In this document: positions 26,395-35,265 of the stretch, one piece after another | Layout of the letters: each line of letters opens with the position of its first letter | Numbering within the stretch: position 1 is the stretch's first letter | Source: Streptomyces sp. XY006 | GTDB taxonomy: Bacteria; Actinomycetota; Actinomycetes; Streptomycetales; Streptomycetaceae | Assembly (NCBI RefSeq): GCF_002237655.1 | Contig: NZ_NOKT01000032.1 | Location: 39,558 to 103,557, forward strand | Length of the DNA: 64,000 nucleotides | Reading direction: 5' to 3' | The notes under the pieces: model-generated | Databases searched by the model: none | Told to the model about the DNA's origin: nothing | What the model saw: only the letters and a program-made list of their open reading frames with translations | Translations under genes and position numbers: made by a program

Positions 26395-27527
26395 TGGACC
26401 TGTCGGACACCCCCGAGGAGGAGGAGTTCCGGGCCCGGCTGCGCGCCTGGCTCGCCGCGGTGCTCCCCGGTCTCCCGCCCAAGCCGCCGCCCGACGACTG
26501 GCCGGCGCGGCGGGCGTACGACCTCGGCTGGCAGCACAGGCTCCACGACGCCGGGTACGCCGGCGTCCACTGGGACGCCTCCCCGGCGATCCGGCTGATC
26601 TTCCTGGAGGAGACCGAGAAGGCCGGCGCCCCCTACGTGGGCGCGAACTTCGTGGGCCTGCTGCACGCCGGGCCGACCATCGCCGCCGAGGGCACGGCGG
26701 AGCAGCGGGCGCGCTGGCTGCCGCCGATCCTGCGCGGCGAGGAGGTCTGGTGCCAGGGCTTCAGCGAACCGGAGGCCGGCTCCGACCTCGCGGCCCTGCG
26801 CACCCGCGCCCGGCGCGAGGGCGACACCTACGTCGTGACCGGCAGCAAGCTGTGGACCTCCCACGCGGAAGTGGCCGACTGGTGCGAGCTGTTGGTCCGC
26901 ACCGACCCCGAGGCCCCCCGGCACCGGGGCATCACCTGGCTGGCCCTGCCCATGGACACGCCCGGCATCACCGTACGGCCGCTGCGCACGCTCGCCGGGT
27001 CGGCCGAGTTCGCCGAGGTCTTCCTCGACGAGGTGCGGGTGCCCGTGGCCAACCGGGTCGGGGACGAGAACGACGGGTGGCGCGTGACCATGGTGACGCT
27101 GTCCTTCGAACGCGGCACCGCCTTCGCCGGCGAGGTCGTCGCCTGCCGCCGCGTCCTCACCGAACTGGCCGCCGCGGCCCGGGGCAACGGCCGCTGGGAC
27201 GACCCCGCCCTGCGGCGCCGGCTCGGCAGGCTGGGCGCCGAGTTCCGGGCGCTGTGGCGGCTGGTGCAGTGGAACGTGAGCGCGGCCGGGACCTCCGGCG
27301 GCGTGCCGGGCGCCGGCGGCTCGGTCTTCAAGCTGCGCTACTCGCACGCCCGCCAGGAGCTGTACGACGCCGCCGCCGACGTCCTGGGCGACGACTGCCT
27401 CGACCTGGACCGCCCCTGGACCCTCGACCGCCTCTCCTCGCTGTCGTACACCATCGCGGCCGGCACCTCGCAGATCCAGCACGGCATCATCGCCGAGCGG
27501 ATCCTCGGCCTGCCGAAGGGACGGTGA
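26394..27527 (+). CDS. Acyl-CoA dehydrogenase, large subunit type
   Basis: 377 residues. FAD/substrate motifs: WCQGFSEPEAGSDLAALRTRA near 120 and VVTGSKLWTSHAEVADWC near 150. The C-terminal segment reads IAAGTSQIQHGIIAERILGLP; where classic enzymes have the catalytic Glu (YEGT) there is Ala. In mycobacterial FadE pairs the base is supplied by the partner, so this is probably one half of an alpha2beta2 enzyme with the next gene, whose start overlaps it by GTGA. Catalyses alpha,beta-desaturation of an acyl-CoA. Confidence 0.92.
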   Translation: MDLSDTPEEEEFRARLRAWLAAVLPGLPPKPPPDDWPARRAYDLGWQHRLHDAGYAGVHWDASPAIRLIFLEETEKAGAPYVGANFVGLLHAGPTIAAEGTAEQRARWLPPILRGEEVWCQGFSEPEAGSDLAALRTRARREGDTYVVTGSKLWTSHAEVADWCELLVRTDPEAPRHRGITWLALPMDTPGITVRPLRTLAGSAEFAEVFLDEVRVPVANRVGDENDGWRVTMVTLSFERGTAFAGEVVACRRVLTELAAAARGNGRWDDPALRRRLGRLGAEFRALWRLVQWNVSAAGTSGGVPGAGGSVFKLRYSHARQELYDAAADVLGDDCLDLDRPWTLDRLSSLSYTIAAGTSQIQHGIIAERILGLPKGR

Positions 27528-28423
27528 GGGCGGTGCGGTTCGGTCTGACGGAGGACCAGCGGGCGCTGCGCGACGCGACACGGCGGCTGCTGGCCCGGCA
27601 CTTCGGCGGCCAGGCGTTGCGGGCGGCCCTGGACGGACCCGCGCGGCCCGACCGGGCGCTGTGGCGGGCCCTGGGGGAGGCCGGGTTCTTCTCGCTGCGG
27701 CTGCCCGAGGCGCGGGGCGGCGCCGGACTGGGGCTGCCGGAGGCCGTGTTGGTGTTCGAGGAGGCCGGGCGGGCCCTGCTGCCCGGGCCGCTCGTCGCCA
27801 CGCACCTCGCGGCCGGGGCCGTCGCGGGCGCGGCCACCGGGGAGGCCGTGGTGACAGACGTCGACGGCGGCCTGGTGGAGTGGCTGGCGGCGGCCGACGT
27901 CGTCCGCGGGGACGCCACCGGAGCCGTGCCGCTGCGCTCGCTCGACCCGCTCACGCCGCTGCACCGCGTACCCTCCGGGCGGCCCGCGCACGAGCGGCGC
28001 GACGTCCGCCTCACCGTCCTGCTCACCGCCGCCGAGCAACTCGGCACGGCCGGCCGCGTCTGCGAGCTGGCGGCGCAACACGCCCGGGCGCGCGAACAGT
28101 TCGGACGGCCCGTCGGCGCCTTCCAGGCCGTGGCGCACCTGTGCGCCGGGATGCTGGTCCGCACGGAGACGGCCCGCGCGGCGGTGTACGCGGCGGCCGT
28201 CACCGGCGATCCGGTCGACGTCGCCGCCGCCCGGCTGCTCGCCGACGAGGCCGCCGTACGCGGTGCCCGCGACTGTCTCCAGGTACACGGCGGCATGGGC
28301 TTCACCTGGGAGTCCGAGGTCCATCTCCATCTGAAGCGCGCATGGGTTCGAACCCGACGTGGCGGCGGTGTCACGGAGAGTGAGGAGGTGGTGGCGGCGG
28401 ATCTGCTGGCCGGAACGGCCTGA
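27524..28423 (+). CDS. Acyl-CoA dehydrogenase, small subunit type
   Basis: 299 residues from GTG 27524 (GTGA overlap; GTG 27533 is possible). Shorter than a full dehydrogenase: the middle beta domain is largely missing (residues about 105-150 are a short linker). The C-terminal domain keeps AREQFGRPVGAFQAVAHLCA and VHGGMGFTWESEVHLHLKRA, with Glu residues that could be the catalytic base for the heteromeric enzyme. Third gene of the operon starting at 25198. Confidence 0.88.
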   Translation: MRAVRFGLTEDQRALRDATRRLLARHFGGQALRAALDGPARPDRALWRALGEAGFFSLRLPEARGGAGLGLPEAVLVFEEAGRALLPGPLVATHLAAGAVAGAATGEAVVTDVDGGLVEWLAAADVVRGDATGAVPLRSLDPLTPLHRVPSGRPAHERRDVRLTVLLTAAEQLGTAGRVCELAAQHARAREQFGRPVGAFQAVAHLCAGMLVRTETARAAVYAAAVTGDPVDVAAARLLADEAAVRGARDCLQVHGGMGFTWESEVHLHLKRAWVRTRRGGGVTESEEVVAADLLAGTA

Positions 28424-28852
28424 CAGGCCGCCGGGCTGCCGTATCGCCGCACGGGAGGCTCATGGATGTCGCGGATCGTGGCACACCATGATCACGGAGC
28501 GTTGATATCGGTCTGTGTCCTCGGTGTGACTCGTCACGGCCCGGAGTCGACGGCACGCTCCGGTACCTTGTGTGAGATGCGAGTGGCTCTGAGCGCAGCG
28601 CGACCCCGTGGCGCCGCCTGTTCGACTGCCCCTGGGGAGCGTCGCACAGTATGCCGCACGGGTACTCCTTCGCGCTGGAATATGCCCGAAGCGCTTGTTG
28701 GGGTGACTGTACGTCAACCATGCTGTCCCACAAGGGATTCACGTTCCGTGATCCCTGACTCGGCCGTTGTTCTGGCCATGCAGAAAATGGCTACGATCGT
28801 GGCCCTCGTGAGGCGCGAGCCTAAGTGTCCGCCGGTTCGGATGGTGTGAGCG
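28424..28852. other. Gene-poor spacer of lower GC
   Basis: 429 bases with no convincing gene on either strand. Codon-position GC contrast is absent and GC is lower than around it. It contains GTGACTCGTCAC, a 5-2-5 palindrome near 28528, and a tiny frame from 28465 (MDVADRGTP after GGGAGG) that might be a leader peptide but is too short to claim. The right part must carry the promoter of the HATPase gene. Confidence 0.5.
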
Positions 28853-29356
28853 GTGCAGGTGCTTCAAGTGCAGCTGGAGATCCGGCCCGACCCCGCAGAG
28901 GTGGGGCGGGCGCGGCGGTGGGCCCGCTCGCGCCTGGCCGGGTCGGGCATACAGGCCGATGAACCGCTCGCCGAGACGCTGATTCTGCTCGTCTCCGAGC
29001 TCGTCACCAACGCCGTGGTGCACACCGGCCGTCCCGCCGTGCTGCGGCTCAGTCTGCCGCCCGCGGTGACGGAGGAGGCCACGGTCCGCCTGGAGGTCGC
29101 CGACCGCAGCGGCCGGGCCCCCGTGCCCCGGTGCGCGGGCGACGAGGCGACCGGCGGCCGGGGCCTCGCCCTCGTGGACGGCCTCGCCGACCGCTGGGGC
29201 TGGAGCGTCGAGGCCACCGGTAAGCGCATCTGGTGCGAACTGGACCGGTGTGCCGCGTCCCGTGAGATCGCGGCGTCGTGCGGGGGCGGCGCGGTGGCGT
29301 ACGGCGGCGCCGGCGGCGCGGCTCTCGAAGGGTTCGCGGCGTACGAGGTGGTGTAG
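28853..29356 (+). CDS. HATPase_c domain protein (RsbW-like anti-sigma kinase family)
   Basis: 167 residues. The GHKL ATP-binding boxes are present: N box LLVSELVTNAVVH near 45, DRSG near 80 and GGRGLALVDGLADRWGW near 100. Streptomyces have dozens of such short kinases; they phosphorylate STAS antagonists and bind sigma factors. The C-terminal 30 residues are Gly/Ala-rich and outside the domain. GTG 28853 is used, GTG 28859 is possible. Its partner is not encoded next to it. Confidence 0.87.
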   Translation: MQVLQVQLEIRPDPAEVGRARRWARSRLAGSGIQADEPLAETLILLVSELVTNAVVHTGRPAVLRLSLPPAVTEEATVRLEVADRSGRAPVPRCAGDEATGGRGLALVDGLADRWGWSVEATGKRIWCELDRCAASREIAASCGGGAVAYGGAGGAALEGFAAYEVV

Positions 29357-29807
29357 GCCCGCCTTTCGGTCCGGCGGTGCGCGGCGGCAGATGCCGCGCC
29401 GTCGAGGTACGGCGGCACATGCCGCGCGGTCTTGCGGCGGACCCGGGGCACGTGGGCATCACGGGTCGGCCGGTTCCCTGCGGAGATGCGGCGGTGCGCC
29501 GGGACGTGCTTCCGTGCGCGCCCGCGGCAAAAGCCGCATAAGAAACAAAACGCCGAATCGGTGTTGACGCGTCGTGACCGGATGCTCACGCTTGTGGGCA
29601 GCGATTCGCCGTGAGGGGACGGCGAGGGCTGCGACGACGGCGGTCCTCGGCGAGTGTGAGTCGTGACTCGGCGTCGGCTTCCGTCAGGGCCATGGAAGCC
29701 GGGGCGGGAGCGCCGGAGTCGGATGGCGGCGCGCGCTGTCGTGTTCGGGGCGAGCAGCGCGGCGCCGTCATTCCGGTTCCGGGGGCTTCAGGAGGGTGGT
29801 CACCGGC
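29357..29807. other. Spacer with two tandem hairpins, no gene
   Basis: 451 bases between convergent genes. Close after the HATPase stop lie two similar hairpins (GCGGCA-GA-TGCCGC near 29384 and GCGGCA-CA-TGCCGC near 29412), a likely terminator pair. The middle holds a short AT-richer stretch (AAGAAACAAAACGCCGAATC). Open frames here are Arg/Ser-rich shadows without domains. Confidence 0.55.
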
Positions 29808-30734
29808 CTACAGGACGGCGACCGGGGCCACCGGGGATCCGGTCGCCCCGGTGAACGGCTCGGGGGTGGCCGACAGCAGGAAGGCGTAGCGGCCGGTTTC
29901 TCCACAGGCTGTGGACAACTTTTCGAGATTCCAGTTCTGGCCCTGCGGCATGCCCATCTCCACGAGGTGGAGGGCGTGCACCGGCAGCCACAGGTCCTCC
30001 GACTCCGGCGGGAACACCTCGAAGGTGAGGGTGTCGTTGGCGACGGCGGCGATGTCCCGCGCGTGGAACCACTCCGGCGTCCGCACCGACAGCCCCGGCG
30101 AGGGATACGCGTAGGCGTGCCGGTCCCCGGCCAGGAAGACCCGCATCTGCCCGGTCCGCACGAGCACGGCGTCACCGGCCCGCACCCGGGTCCCGGCCAG
30201 TTCCTCGGCGGCGTCCAGGTCCTCGGGCGTGACGGCGTACGACCCGTCGAGCCGGTCCGTGCCCCGGGCCCGGGCCACGTCGAGCAGCACCCCGCGCGTC
30301 ACGAGGTGCCGCACCGTGCCGATGCCGCTGAACTCGGCGCCGCCGTGCGCGGTGACGGTGTGGGCCGGGCGGCCGTTGTAGAGCCGGCCGGAGTGGGAGA
30401 CGTGGGGCAGGGCGTCCCAGTGGGTGGCCGCCTGGAGCCCCATGGTCACGGCGTCGTCGCTGCACGCGACCGTGCCCGGGCCGAACAGCTCCTGGTTGAT
30501 CTGCACCATGACGTGCAGCGGGTTGACCCGGCCGGGGATCATGCCCGTCTGCACGCCGTCCTGTCGCAGGGGCAGGGCGAGCGGGACGCGACGGCCGGTG
30601 CGGACGGTGGCGGCCGCCTCCCGGACCACCTCGTCCGTGATCAGGTTCAGCGTGCCGAGCTCGTCGTCGGGCCCCCAACGGCCCCAGTTGTTCACGCGCT
30701 TGGCGATCTCGTGGAACGCGGCCGGCAGCGACAT
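29808..30734 (-). CDS. Cyclase-family (kynurenine formamidase-like) metal hydrolase
   Basis: 308 residues. The metal site motif AATHWDALPHVSHSGRLYNG near residue 102 corresponds to the HxGTHxDxPxH signature of the cyclase/KynB superfamily (Thr-His-x-Asp retained), and ELGTLNLIT near 25 is typical of the subgroup found in fungi and actinomycetes. It probably hydrolyses a cyclic amide, lactone or similar ring. Divergent from an SDR/dehydrogenase/ADH operon, with two operator-like palindromes between, so part of the same regulon. Confidence 0.88.
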   Translation of the reverse strand: MSLPAAFHEIAKRVNNWGRWGPDDELGTLNLITDEVVREAAATVRTGRRVPLALPLRQDGVQTGMIPGRVNPLHVMVQINQELFGPGTVACSDDAVTMGLQAATHWDALPHVSHSGRLYNGRPAHTVTAHGGAEFSGIGTVRHLVTRGVLLDVARARGTDRLDGSYAVTPEDLDAAEELAGTRVRAGDAVLVRTGQMRVFLAGDRHAYAYPSPGLSVRTPEWFHARDIAAVANDTLTFEVFPPESEDLWLPVHALHLVEMGMPQGQNWNLEKLSTACGETGRYAFLLSATPEPFTGATGSPVAPVAVL

Positions 30735-30763
30735 GGGTCCTCCGCGGGGCTTGTCTTCCCGTA

Positions 30764-30780
30764 TCTGACGGGTCGTAGAA
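30764..30780. promoter_or_regulatory. Operator site 2 (degenerate)
   Basis: TCTGACGGGTCGTAGAA: a perfect left half and a poor right half. It lies 30 bases from the cyclase-family start and 16 bases from site 3, and is judged a half-site. Confidence 0.45.
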
Positions 30781-30795
30781 TCCAGGAACGGCGTA

Positions 30796-30812
30796 TCTAA
30801 CGGTCCGTCAGA
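30796..30812. promoter_or_regulatory. Operator site 3
   Basis: TCTAACGGTCCGTCAGA: an 8-1-8 palindrome with one mismatch, 27 bases before the SDR start codon. It is one of the closest matches to the consensus TCTGACGG-N-CCGTCAGA. Confidence 0.75.
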
Positions 30813-30838
30813 AACCGTGGCGCGGGAAGGGGACCGGC

Positions 30839-31756
30839 GTGGGCAACTTCTTGGCAGGCAGGGTCGTCGCCGTCACCGGCGCCGGGCGGGGCATCGGCCG
30901 CGCGGTCGCGCGGGCGGCCGCCGCCGAGGGAGCGAGGGTCGTCGTCAACGACTACGGCGTCTCGGTCGACGGCGCCTCCCCGGCGAGCGAGGTCGCCGAG
31001 GCCGTGGCCAAGGAGATCACGGCGGCGGGCGGGGACGCGGTGGCCGTCGCCGACGACATCTCCACGATGGCGGGCGGGCAGCGGGTCGTCGACGCGGCAC
31101 TGTCCGCGTACGGACGGCTGGACGGGGTGGTCTGCGGCGCCGGGATCCTGCGCGAGCGGATGCTGTTCAACATGACCGAGCAGGAGTGGGACCCGGTCCT
31201 CGCGACGCATCTGAAGGGCACCTTCACGGTGTTCCGGGCGGCGTCGGCGGTGATGCGCGCCCAGCGGTCCGGGACCCTGATCGGCTTCACCAGCGGCAAC
31301 CACCAGGGGTCGGTCGCGCAGGCGAACTACAGCGCGGCGAAGGGCGGGGTCATCTCCCTCGTGCGCAGCGCCGCGCTGGGGCTGCACAAGTACGGGGTGA
31401 CCGCGAACGCGGTCGCACCGGTCGCCCGGACCCGGATGTCGGCCGGGGTGCCGATGCGGCTGGCGGAGATCGGGGAGCCGGAGGACGTCGCCGCGCTGGT
31501 GGTGTACCTGCTGTCGGGCGAGGCCGCCCGGCACGGGATCACCGGGCAGGTGTACACGGCCGCCGGGGCGAAGATCGCGGTGTGGGCGCAGCCGCGGGAG
31601 CTGCGGGCCGTGTACGCCGAGGGCGGTGCGTGGACGCCGGAGCGGATCGCCGAGGTGCTGCCGGGGTCGGTGGGGGTGGATCCGATGCCGATGCTGGAGG
31701 GGGTGGCGGCGATGGAGCGGGCGGCGCGGGGAGGAGAGCGGCCGAACGCGCGGTAG
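30839..31756 (+). CDS. Short-chain dehydrogenase/reductase (MFE-2/17beta-HSD4-like)
   Basis: 305 residues from GTG 30839 (GAAGGGG upstream). Rossmann motif TGAGRGIG at about 14-21, catalytic Ser in GFTSGNHQGS, and the active pair YSAAKGG. VNDYG after the second strand is typical of the multifunctional-enzyme-type 3-hydroxyacyl-CoA dehydrogenases used in peroxisomal and actinobacterial side-chain beta-oxidation. C-terminal 70 residues extend beyond the core fold. It heads an operon with a dehydrogenase and an alcohol dehydrogenase. Confidence 0.92.
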   Translation: MGNFLAGRVVAVTGAGRGIGRAVARAAAAEGARVVVNDYGVSVDGASPASEVAEAVAKEITAAGGDAVAVADDISTMAGGQRVVDAALSAYGRLDGVVCGAGILRERMLFNMTEQEWDPVLATHLKGTFTVFRAASAVMRAQRSGTLIGFTSGNHQGSVAQANYSAAKGGVISLVRSAALGLHKYGVTANAVAPVARTRMSAGVPMRLAEIGEPEDVAALVVYLLSGEAARHGITGQVYTAAGAKIAVWAQPRELRAVYAEGGAWTPERIAEVLPGSVGVDPMPMLEGVAAMERAARGGERPNAR

Positions 31757-31845
31757 CCGGGGGGCCGCTGGCCCCGGGGTTTTCGGCGGCCCGGGGAGTG
31801 CCGGCGGCTCGGGGGCGTGTGTGTGCGGGGGTGCGGGGTGTGCGG

Positions 31846-31899
31846 TGGTGTGGCGGGTGCGGGTTCGTTGTGGCTTGGCGCGCCGTTCCCCGCGCCCCC
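31846..31899 (-). repeat. Dispersed intergenic repeat, copy B
   Basis: Read on the minus strand it starts GGGGGCGCGGGGAACGGCGC and ends CGCCACACCA, matching copy A at 12965-13018 at both ends and in much of the middle. It occupies the 185-base gap between the SDR and dehydrogenase genes. Confidence 0.7.
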
Positions 31900-31941
31900 G
31901 AAGGTGGGGTTGTGCCCTGCGGCGTCGAGAGGAGAACCCTG

Positions 31942-33084
31942 ATGGACTTCGGCTTCGGTCCGGAGGACGAGGCGTTTCGGGGTGAGGCCCGGGGCTGGCT
32001 CGCCTCGCACGTCAAGCCCGTTCAGGACCGGCGGACTTGGGAACGCACCCTCGGTGCGGCCGGCTGGATCGGGATCGGGTGGGGCGAGGGCGGGTACGGG
32101 AACCGCACCGCCTCCCTCACCCAGCAGGTCGTCTGGGCCGAGGAGTACGCGCGCTCGGGGGCGCCCCCGCGGTCGGGGCACATCGGGGAGAAGCTGCTCG
32201 CGCCCACGCTGATCGCGCACGGCACCGTCGAGCAGAAGGCCCGCTTCCTGCCCCCCGTCGCCGCCGGTGAGGAGCTGTGGTGCCAGGGCTACAGCGAACC
32301 CGGCGCCGGATCGGACCTGGCCGGGGTCCGCACGGCGGCCGTACGGGACGGGCGGGTCTACCGCGTCACCGGGCAGAAGATCTGGACCTCGCTCGCGCAC
32401 GAGGCGCACTGGTGCTTCGTACTGGCCAGGACCCGGCCGGGCTCGACGCGGCACCACGGGCTGTCGTTCCTGCTCGTGCCGATGGACCAGCCGGGCCGTA
32501 TCGAGGTCCGGCCCATCCGGCAGATGACGGGCACCAGCGACTTCAACGAGGTCTTCTTCGACGGCGCACGCGCCGAGCACGTCGTCGGCGCCGAGGGCGA
32601 CGGCTGGCGGGTCGCGATGAGCCTGCTCGGATTCGAGCGGGGCGTGTCCACGCTGGCCCAGCAGATCGGGTTCGCCGAGGAACTGGACGGTGTGGTGCGC
32701 GCGGCCGTCGCCTCGGGCGCCGTACGGGACCCGGTCGTACGGGAGCGGCTCGTGCGGCTGTGGGCCGAGCTGCGCACGATGCGCTGGAACGCCCTGCGCA
32801 CGCTGGGCGGTTCGGCCGACCCGGGCGCCCCGAGCGTGGCCAAGCTGCTGTGGGCCGGCTGGCACCAGCGGCTCGGGGAACTGGCGGTACTGGTGCGGGG
32901 CGCTGCGGGGGCCGCGGGGCCCGGAGAGTGGTCGGCGGCGGCGCCGTACGAACTGGACGCGGCGCAGCACCTGTTCCTCTTCTCCCGGGCCGACACGATC
33001 TACGGCGGCTCGGACCAGATCCAGCGCACGATCATCGCCGAGCGCGTGCTCGGACTGCCCAGGGAGCCCAAGGGGGCCGTGTGA
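31942..33084 (+). CDS. Acyl-CoA dehydrogenase, large subunit type
   Basis: 380 residues from ATG 31942 (GAGAGGAGAACC upstream). WCQGYSEPGAGSDLAGVRTAA near 115 and RVTGQKIWTSLAHEAHWC near 145 bind FAD and substrate. The C-terminal segment TIYGGSDQIQRTIIAERVLGLP has Gly where homomeric enzymes have the catalytic Glu, as in heteromeric FadE subunits. No small subunit follows directly; the dehydrogenase at 53560 is the best candidate partner in this window. Overlaps the alcohol dehydrogenase start (TGATG). Confidence 0.92.
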   Translation: MDFGFGPEDEAFRGEARGWLASHVKPVQDRRTWERTLGAAGWIGIGWGEGGYGNRTASLTQQVVWAEEYARSGAPPRSGHIGEKLLAPTLIAHGTVEQKARFLPPVAAGEELWCQGYSEPGAGSDLAGVRTAAVRDGRVYRVTGQKIWTSLAHEAHWCFVLARTRPGSTRHHGLSFLLVPMDQPGRIEVRPIRQMTGTSDFNEVFFDGARAEHVVGAEGDGWRVAMSLLGFERGVSTLAQQIGFAEELDGVVRAAVASGAVRDPVVRERLVRLWAELRTMRWNALRTLGGSADPGAPSVAKLLWAGWHQRLGELAVLVRGAAGAAGPGEWSAAAPYELDAAQHLFLFSRADTIYGGSDQIQRTIIAERVLGLPREPKGAV

Positions 33085-34133
33085 TGCGAGGCGTGATCTT
33101 CGACGGCAAACGGGTCCGGGTCGTGACGGACCTGGAGGTGCGCGACCCCGGGCCGGGGGAGGTGCGGGTGGCGATCTCGGCGGCCGGGCTGTGCCACAGC
33201 GACCTGTCGGTGGTGGACGGGACCATACCGTTCCCGGTTCCCGTGGTGCTGGGCCATGAGGGTGCCGGGGTCGTGGAGGCCGTAGGTGTGGGCGTCACCC
33301 ATGTGGCGCCCGGGGATCATGTCGCGCTGTCCACCCTCGCCAACTGCGGGACCTGCCCGGACTGCGACCGGGGCCGGCCGACCATGTGCCGGCAGGCCAT
33401 AGGCCGCCCTGGTCGGCCGTTCCGCCACGAGGGTCTGCCCGTCCACCAGTTCGCCGCCAACTCGGCGTTCGCGGAGCGCACGGTCGTCAAGGCCGTCCAG
33501 GCGGTCCGGGTCCCCGGCGACCTCCCGCTGCCGTCGGCCGCGCTCATCGGGTGCGGGGTGCTCACGGGCGTGGGCGCGGTGCTGAACCGGGCGCGGGTGG
33601 ACCGGGGCGACCGCGTGCTGGTGATCGGCACCGGCGGGATCGGCCTGAACGTCCTGCAAGGGGCGCGGCTCGCGGGGGCGCTGCGGATCGTGGCCGTCGA
33701 CGCGAACCCGGCGAAGGAGGAGGCGGCCCGGCGGTTCGGCGCGACCGACTTCCTCACCTCGATGGACGGCGTGCGGGACATCCTGCCCACGGGCGCGGAC
33801 CACGCCTTCGAGTGCGTCGGCCGTGTGGAGCTGATCCGGCAGGCGATCGACGCGCTGGACCGGCACGGCCAAGCGGTCCTGCTCGGAGTGCCCCCGGCCA
33901 CGGCGGAGGCGTCCTTCCGCGTCTCCTCCCTGTACCTGGACAAGTCCGTCCTCGGCTGCCGCTACGGCTCCTCCCGGCCGCAGCGGGACATCGCGCTCTA
34001 CGCCGAGCTGTACCGCCGGGGCCGTCTCCTGCTCGACGAACTCGTCACCCGGACCTATCCCGTGGAGGACTTCGAGAAGGCGGCGGCTCACGCGCGGGCG
34101 GGGCGGGTGGCCCGGGCCGTCCTCACGTTCTGA
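33084..34133 (+). CDS. Zinc-dependent alcohol dehydrogenase
   Basis: 349 residues of the medium-chain dehydrogenase family. Catalytic zinc ligands C37 and H58 (with E59) and structural zinc ligands C88, C91, C94 and C102 are all present, with the NAD loop GTGGIGLN near 180. It oxidises an alcohol or, like class III/mycothiol-type enzymes, an aldehyde adduct. Coupled to the dehydrogenase upstream; its 3' end overlaps the convergent GlxA-type regulator by 11 bases. Confidence 0.93.
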   Translation: MRGVIFDGKRVRVVTDLEVRDPGPGEVRVAISAAGLCHSDLSVVDGTIPFPVPVVLGHEGAGVVEAVGVGVTHVAPGDHVALSTLANCGTCPDCDRGRPTMCRQAIGRPGRPFRHEGLPVHQFAANSAFAERTVVKAVQAVRVPGDLPLPSAALIGCGVLTGVGAVLNRARVDRGDRVLVIGTGGIGLNVLQGARLAGALRIVAVDANPAKEEAARRFGATDFLTSMDGVRDILPTGADHAFECVGRVELIRQAIDALDRHGQAVLLGVPPATAEASFRVSSLYLDKSVLGCRYGSSRPQRDIALYAELYRRGRLLLDELVTRTYPVEDFEKAAAHARAGRVARAVLTF

Positions 34134-35163
34134 GGCCGGCTCCCGGCTCGTCGGCTCCGGCCCGGAAGGTCCGGCGGTAGGCGGAGGGCGTCACGCCGAG
34201 CGCCGCCTGGAGGTGCTGGCGCATCGACTGGGCCGTGCCGAAGCCCGCGTCCCGGGCCACCTGGTCGACCGAGCGGTCGGTGGACTCCAGCAGGTGCCGG
34301 GCCCGCTCCACCCGCTGCTGGGTGAGCCACTGGCCGGGGCTGACGCCGGTCTCCTCGCGGAAGCGGCGCGTGAACGTGCGCACCGACATGGACTCCTGGG
34401 CGGCCATGTCGCGCAGCTGGATCGGCTCGTGGAGGCGGCCCAGGGCCCAGGCACGGGCCGTGGTGGTGGACGCCTGCTGCGGGTCCGGCACCGGCAGCGC
34501 GATGAACTGCGCCTGTCCACCCTCGCGGTACGGCGGGACGACCGTGCGGCGGGCCACCTCGTTGGCGACGGCGGTGCCGTGGTCGCGGCGCACCATGTGC
34601 AGGCACAGGTCGATGCCGGCCGCGACGCCCGCCGAGGTCAGGACGTCGCCGTCGTCGACGAACAGCACGTCCGGGTCGACCCGGACCCGCGGGAAGAGCC
34701 GCTGCAGGTGCTCGGCCTGGGCCCAGTGGGTGGTCGCGGGGCGGCCGTCGAGCAGACCGGCGGCGGCGAGGACGTAGACACCGGTGCAGATGGAGGCCAG
34801 CCGGGTGCCGGGCCTGAGGTGGGCCAGGGCGGCGGCGAGCTCGTCGGTCAGCACGCCCTGCTCGAAGACCGGCCCGAGCTCGTACGACGCCGGGACGATC
34901 ACCGTGTCGGCGGTGGCCAGGGCCTCCGGGCCGTGCGGGACGTGGATGGCGAAGTCGGCGTCCGTCTCCACCGGGCCGGGCGGCCGGACCGAGCAGGTCA
35001 GGACCTCGTACAGGGGCCGTCCGCGGTCGTCCTTCGGGCGGCCGAAGATGCGGTGCGGGATGCCCAGCTCGAAGGGGAGCAGCCCGTCGAGGGCGAGGAC
35101 GACGACGCGGTGCGGCCGGGCGCCGGCGTCCGCGGTACTGGAGGTGCTCAGCGCTTCGCTCAT
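34123..35163 (-). CDS. GlxA-family transcriptional regulator (DJ-1/PfpI + AraC HTH)
   Basis: 346 residues. Residues 20-190 are a class I amidotransferase-like/DJ-1 domain with the elbow SICTGVYVLAAAGLLDGRPATTHW; residues 230-335 are an AraC-type double helix-turn-helix (MSVRTFTRRFREETGVSPGQ, DAGFGTAQSMRQHLQAALG). Such activators usually sense nitrogenous or aromatic ligands. It is divergent from an MFS transporter 103 bases away, which it probably regulates. No copy of the regulon palindrome lies here. Confidence 0.92.
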   Translation of the reverse strand: MSEALSTSSTADAGARPHRVVVLALDGLLPFELGIPHRIFGRPKDDRGRPLYEVLTCSVRPPGPVETDADFAIHVPHGPEALATADTVIVPASYELGPVFEQGVLTDELAAALAHLRPGTRLASICTGVYVLAAAGLLDGRPATTHWAQAEHLQRLFPRVRVDPDVLFVDDGDVLTSAGVAAGIDLCLHMVRRDHGTAVANEVARRTVVPPYREGGQAQFIALPVPDPQQASTTTARAWALGRLHEPIQLRDMAAQESMSVRTFTRRFREETGVSPGQWLTQQRVERARHLLESTDRSVDQVARDAGFGTAQSMRQHLQAALGVTPSAYRRTFRAGADEPGAGLRT

Positions 35164-35265
35164 CTCAGGTCGTCCCGTCCGTGGCCGAGGTCATGGCCCG
35201 ATCCTAGCGAACGCTGTCCTTCGGGCCACTCGCTGCGGGCGGCCCCGAGCCCGAAGCTCTATGGC

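Noticed and set aside
28340..28365. GGGTTCGAACCC near the end of the dehydrogenase gene, like a tRNA T-arm
   Set aside because: No acceptor, D or anticodon arms around it, and the stretch codes for the expected LKRAWVR segment of acyl-CoA dehydrogenases.
28775..28849. Small frame MQKMATIVALVRREP before the HATPase gene
   Set aside because: No ribosome site and no similarity known to me; more likely promoter or leader sequence.
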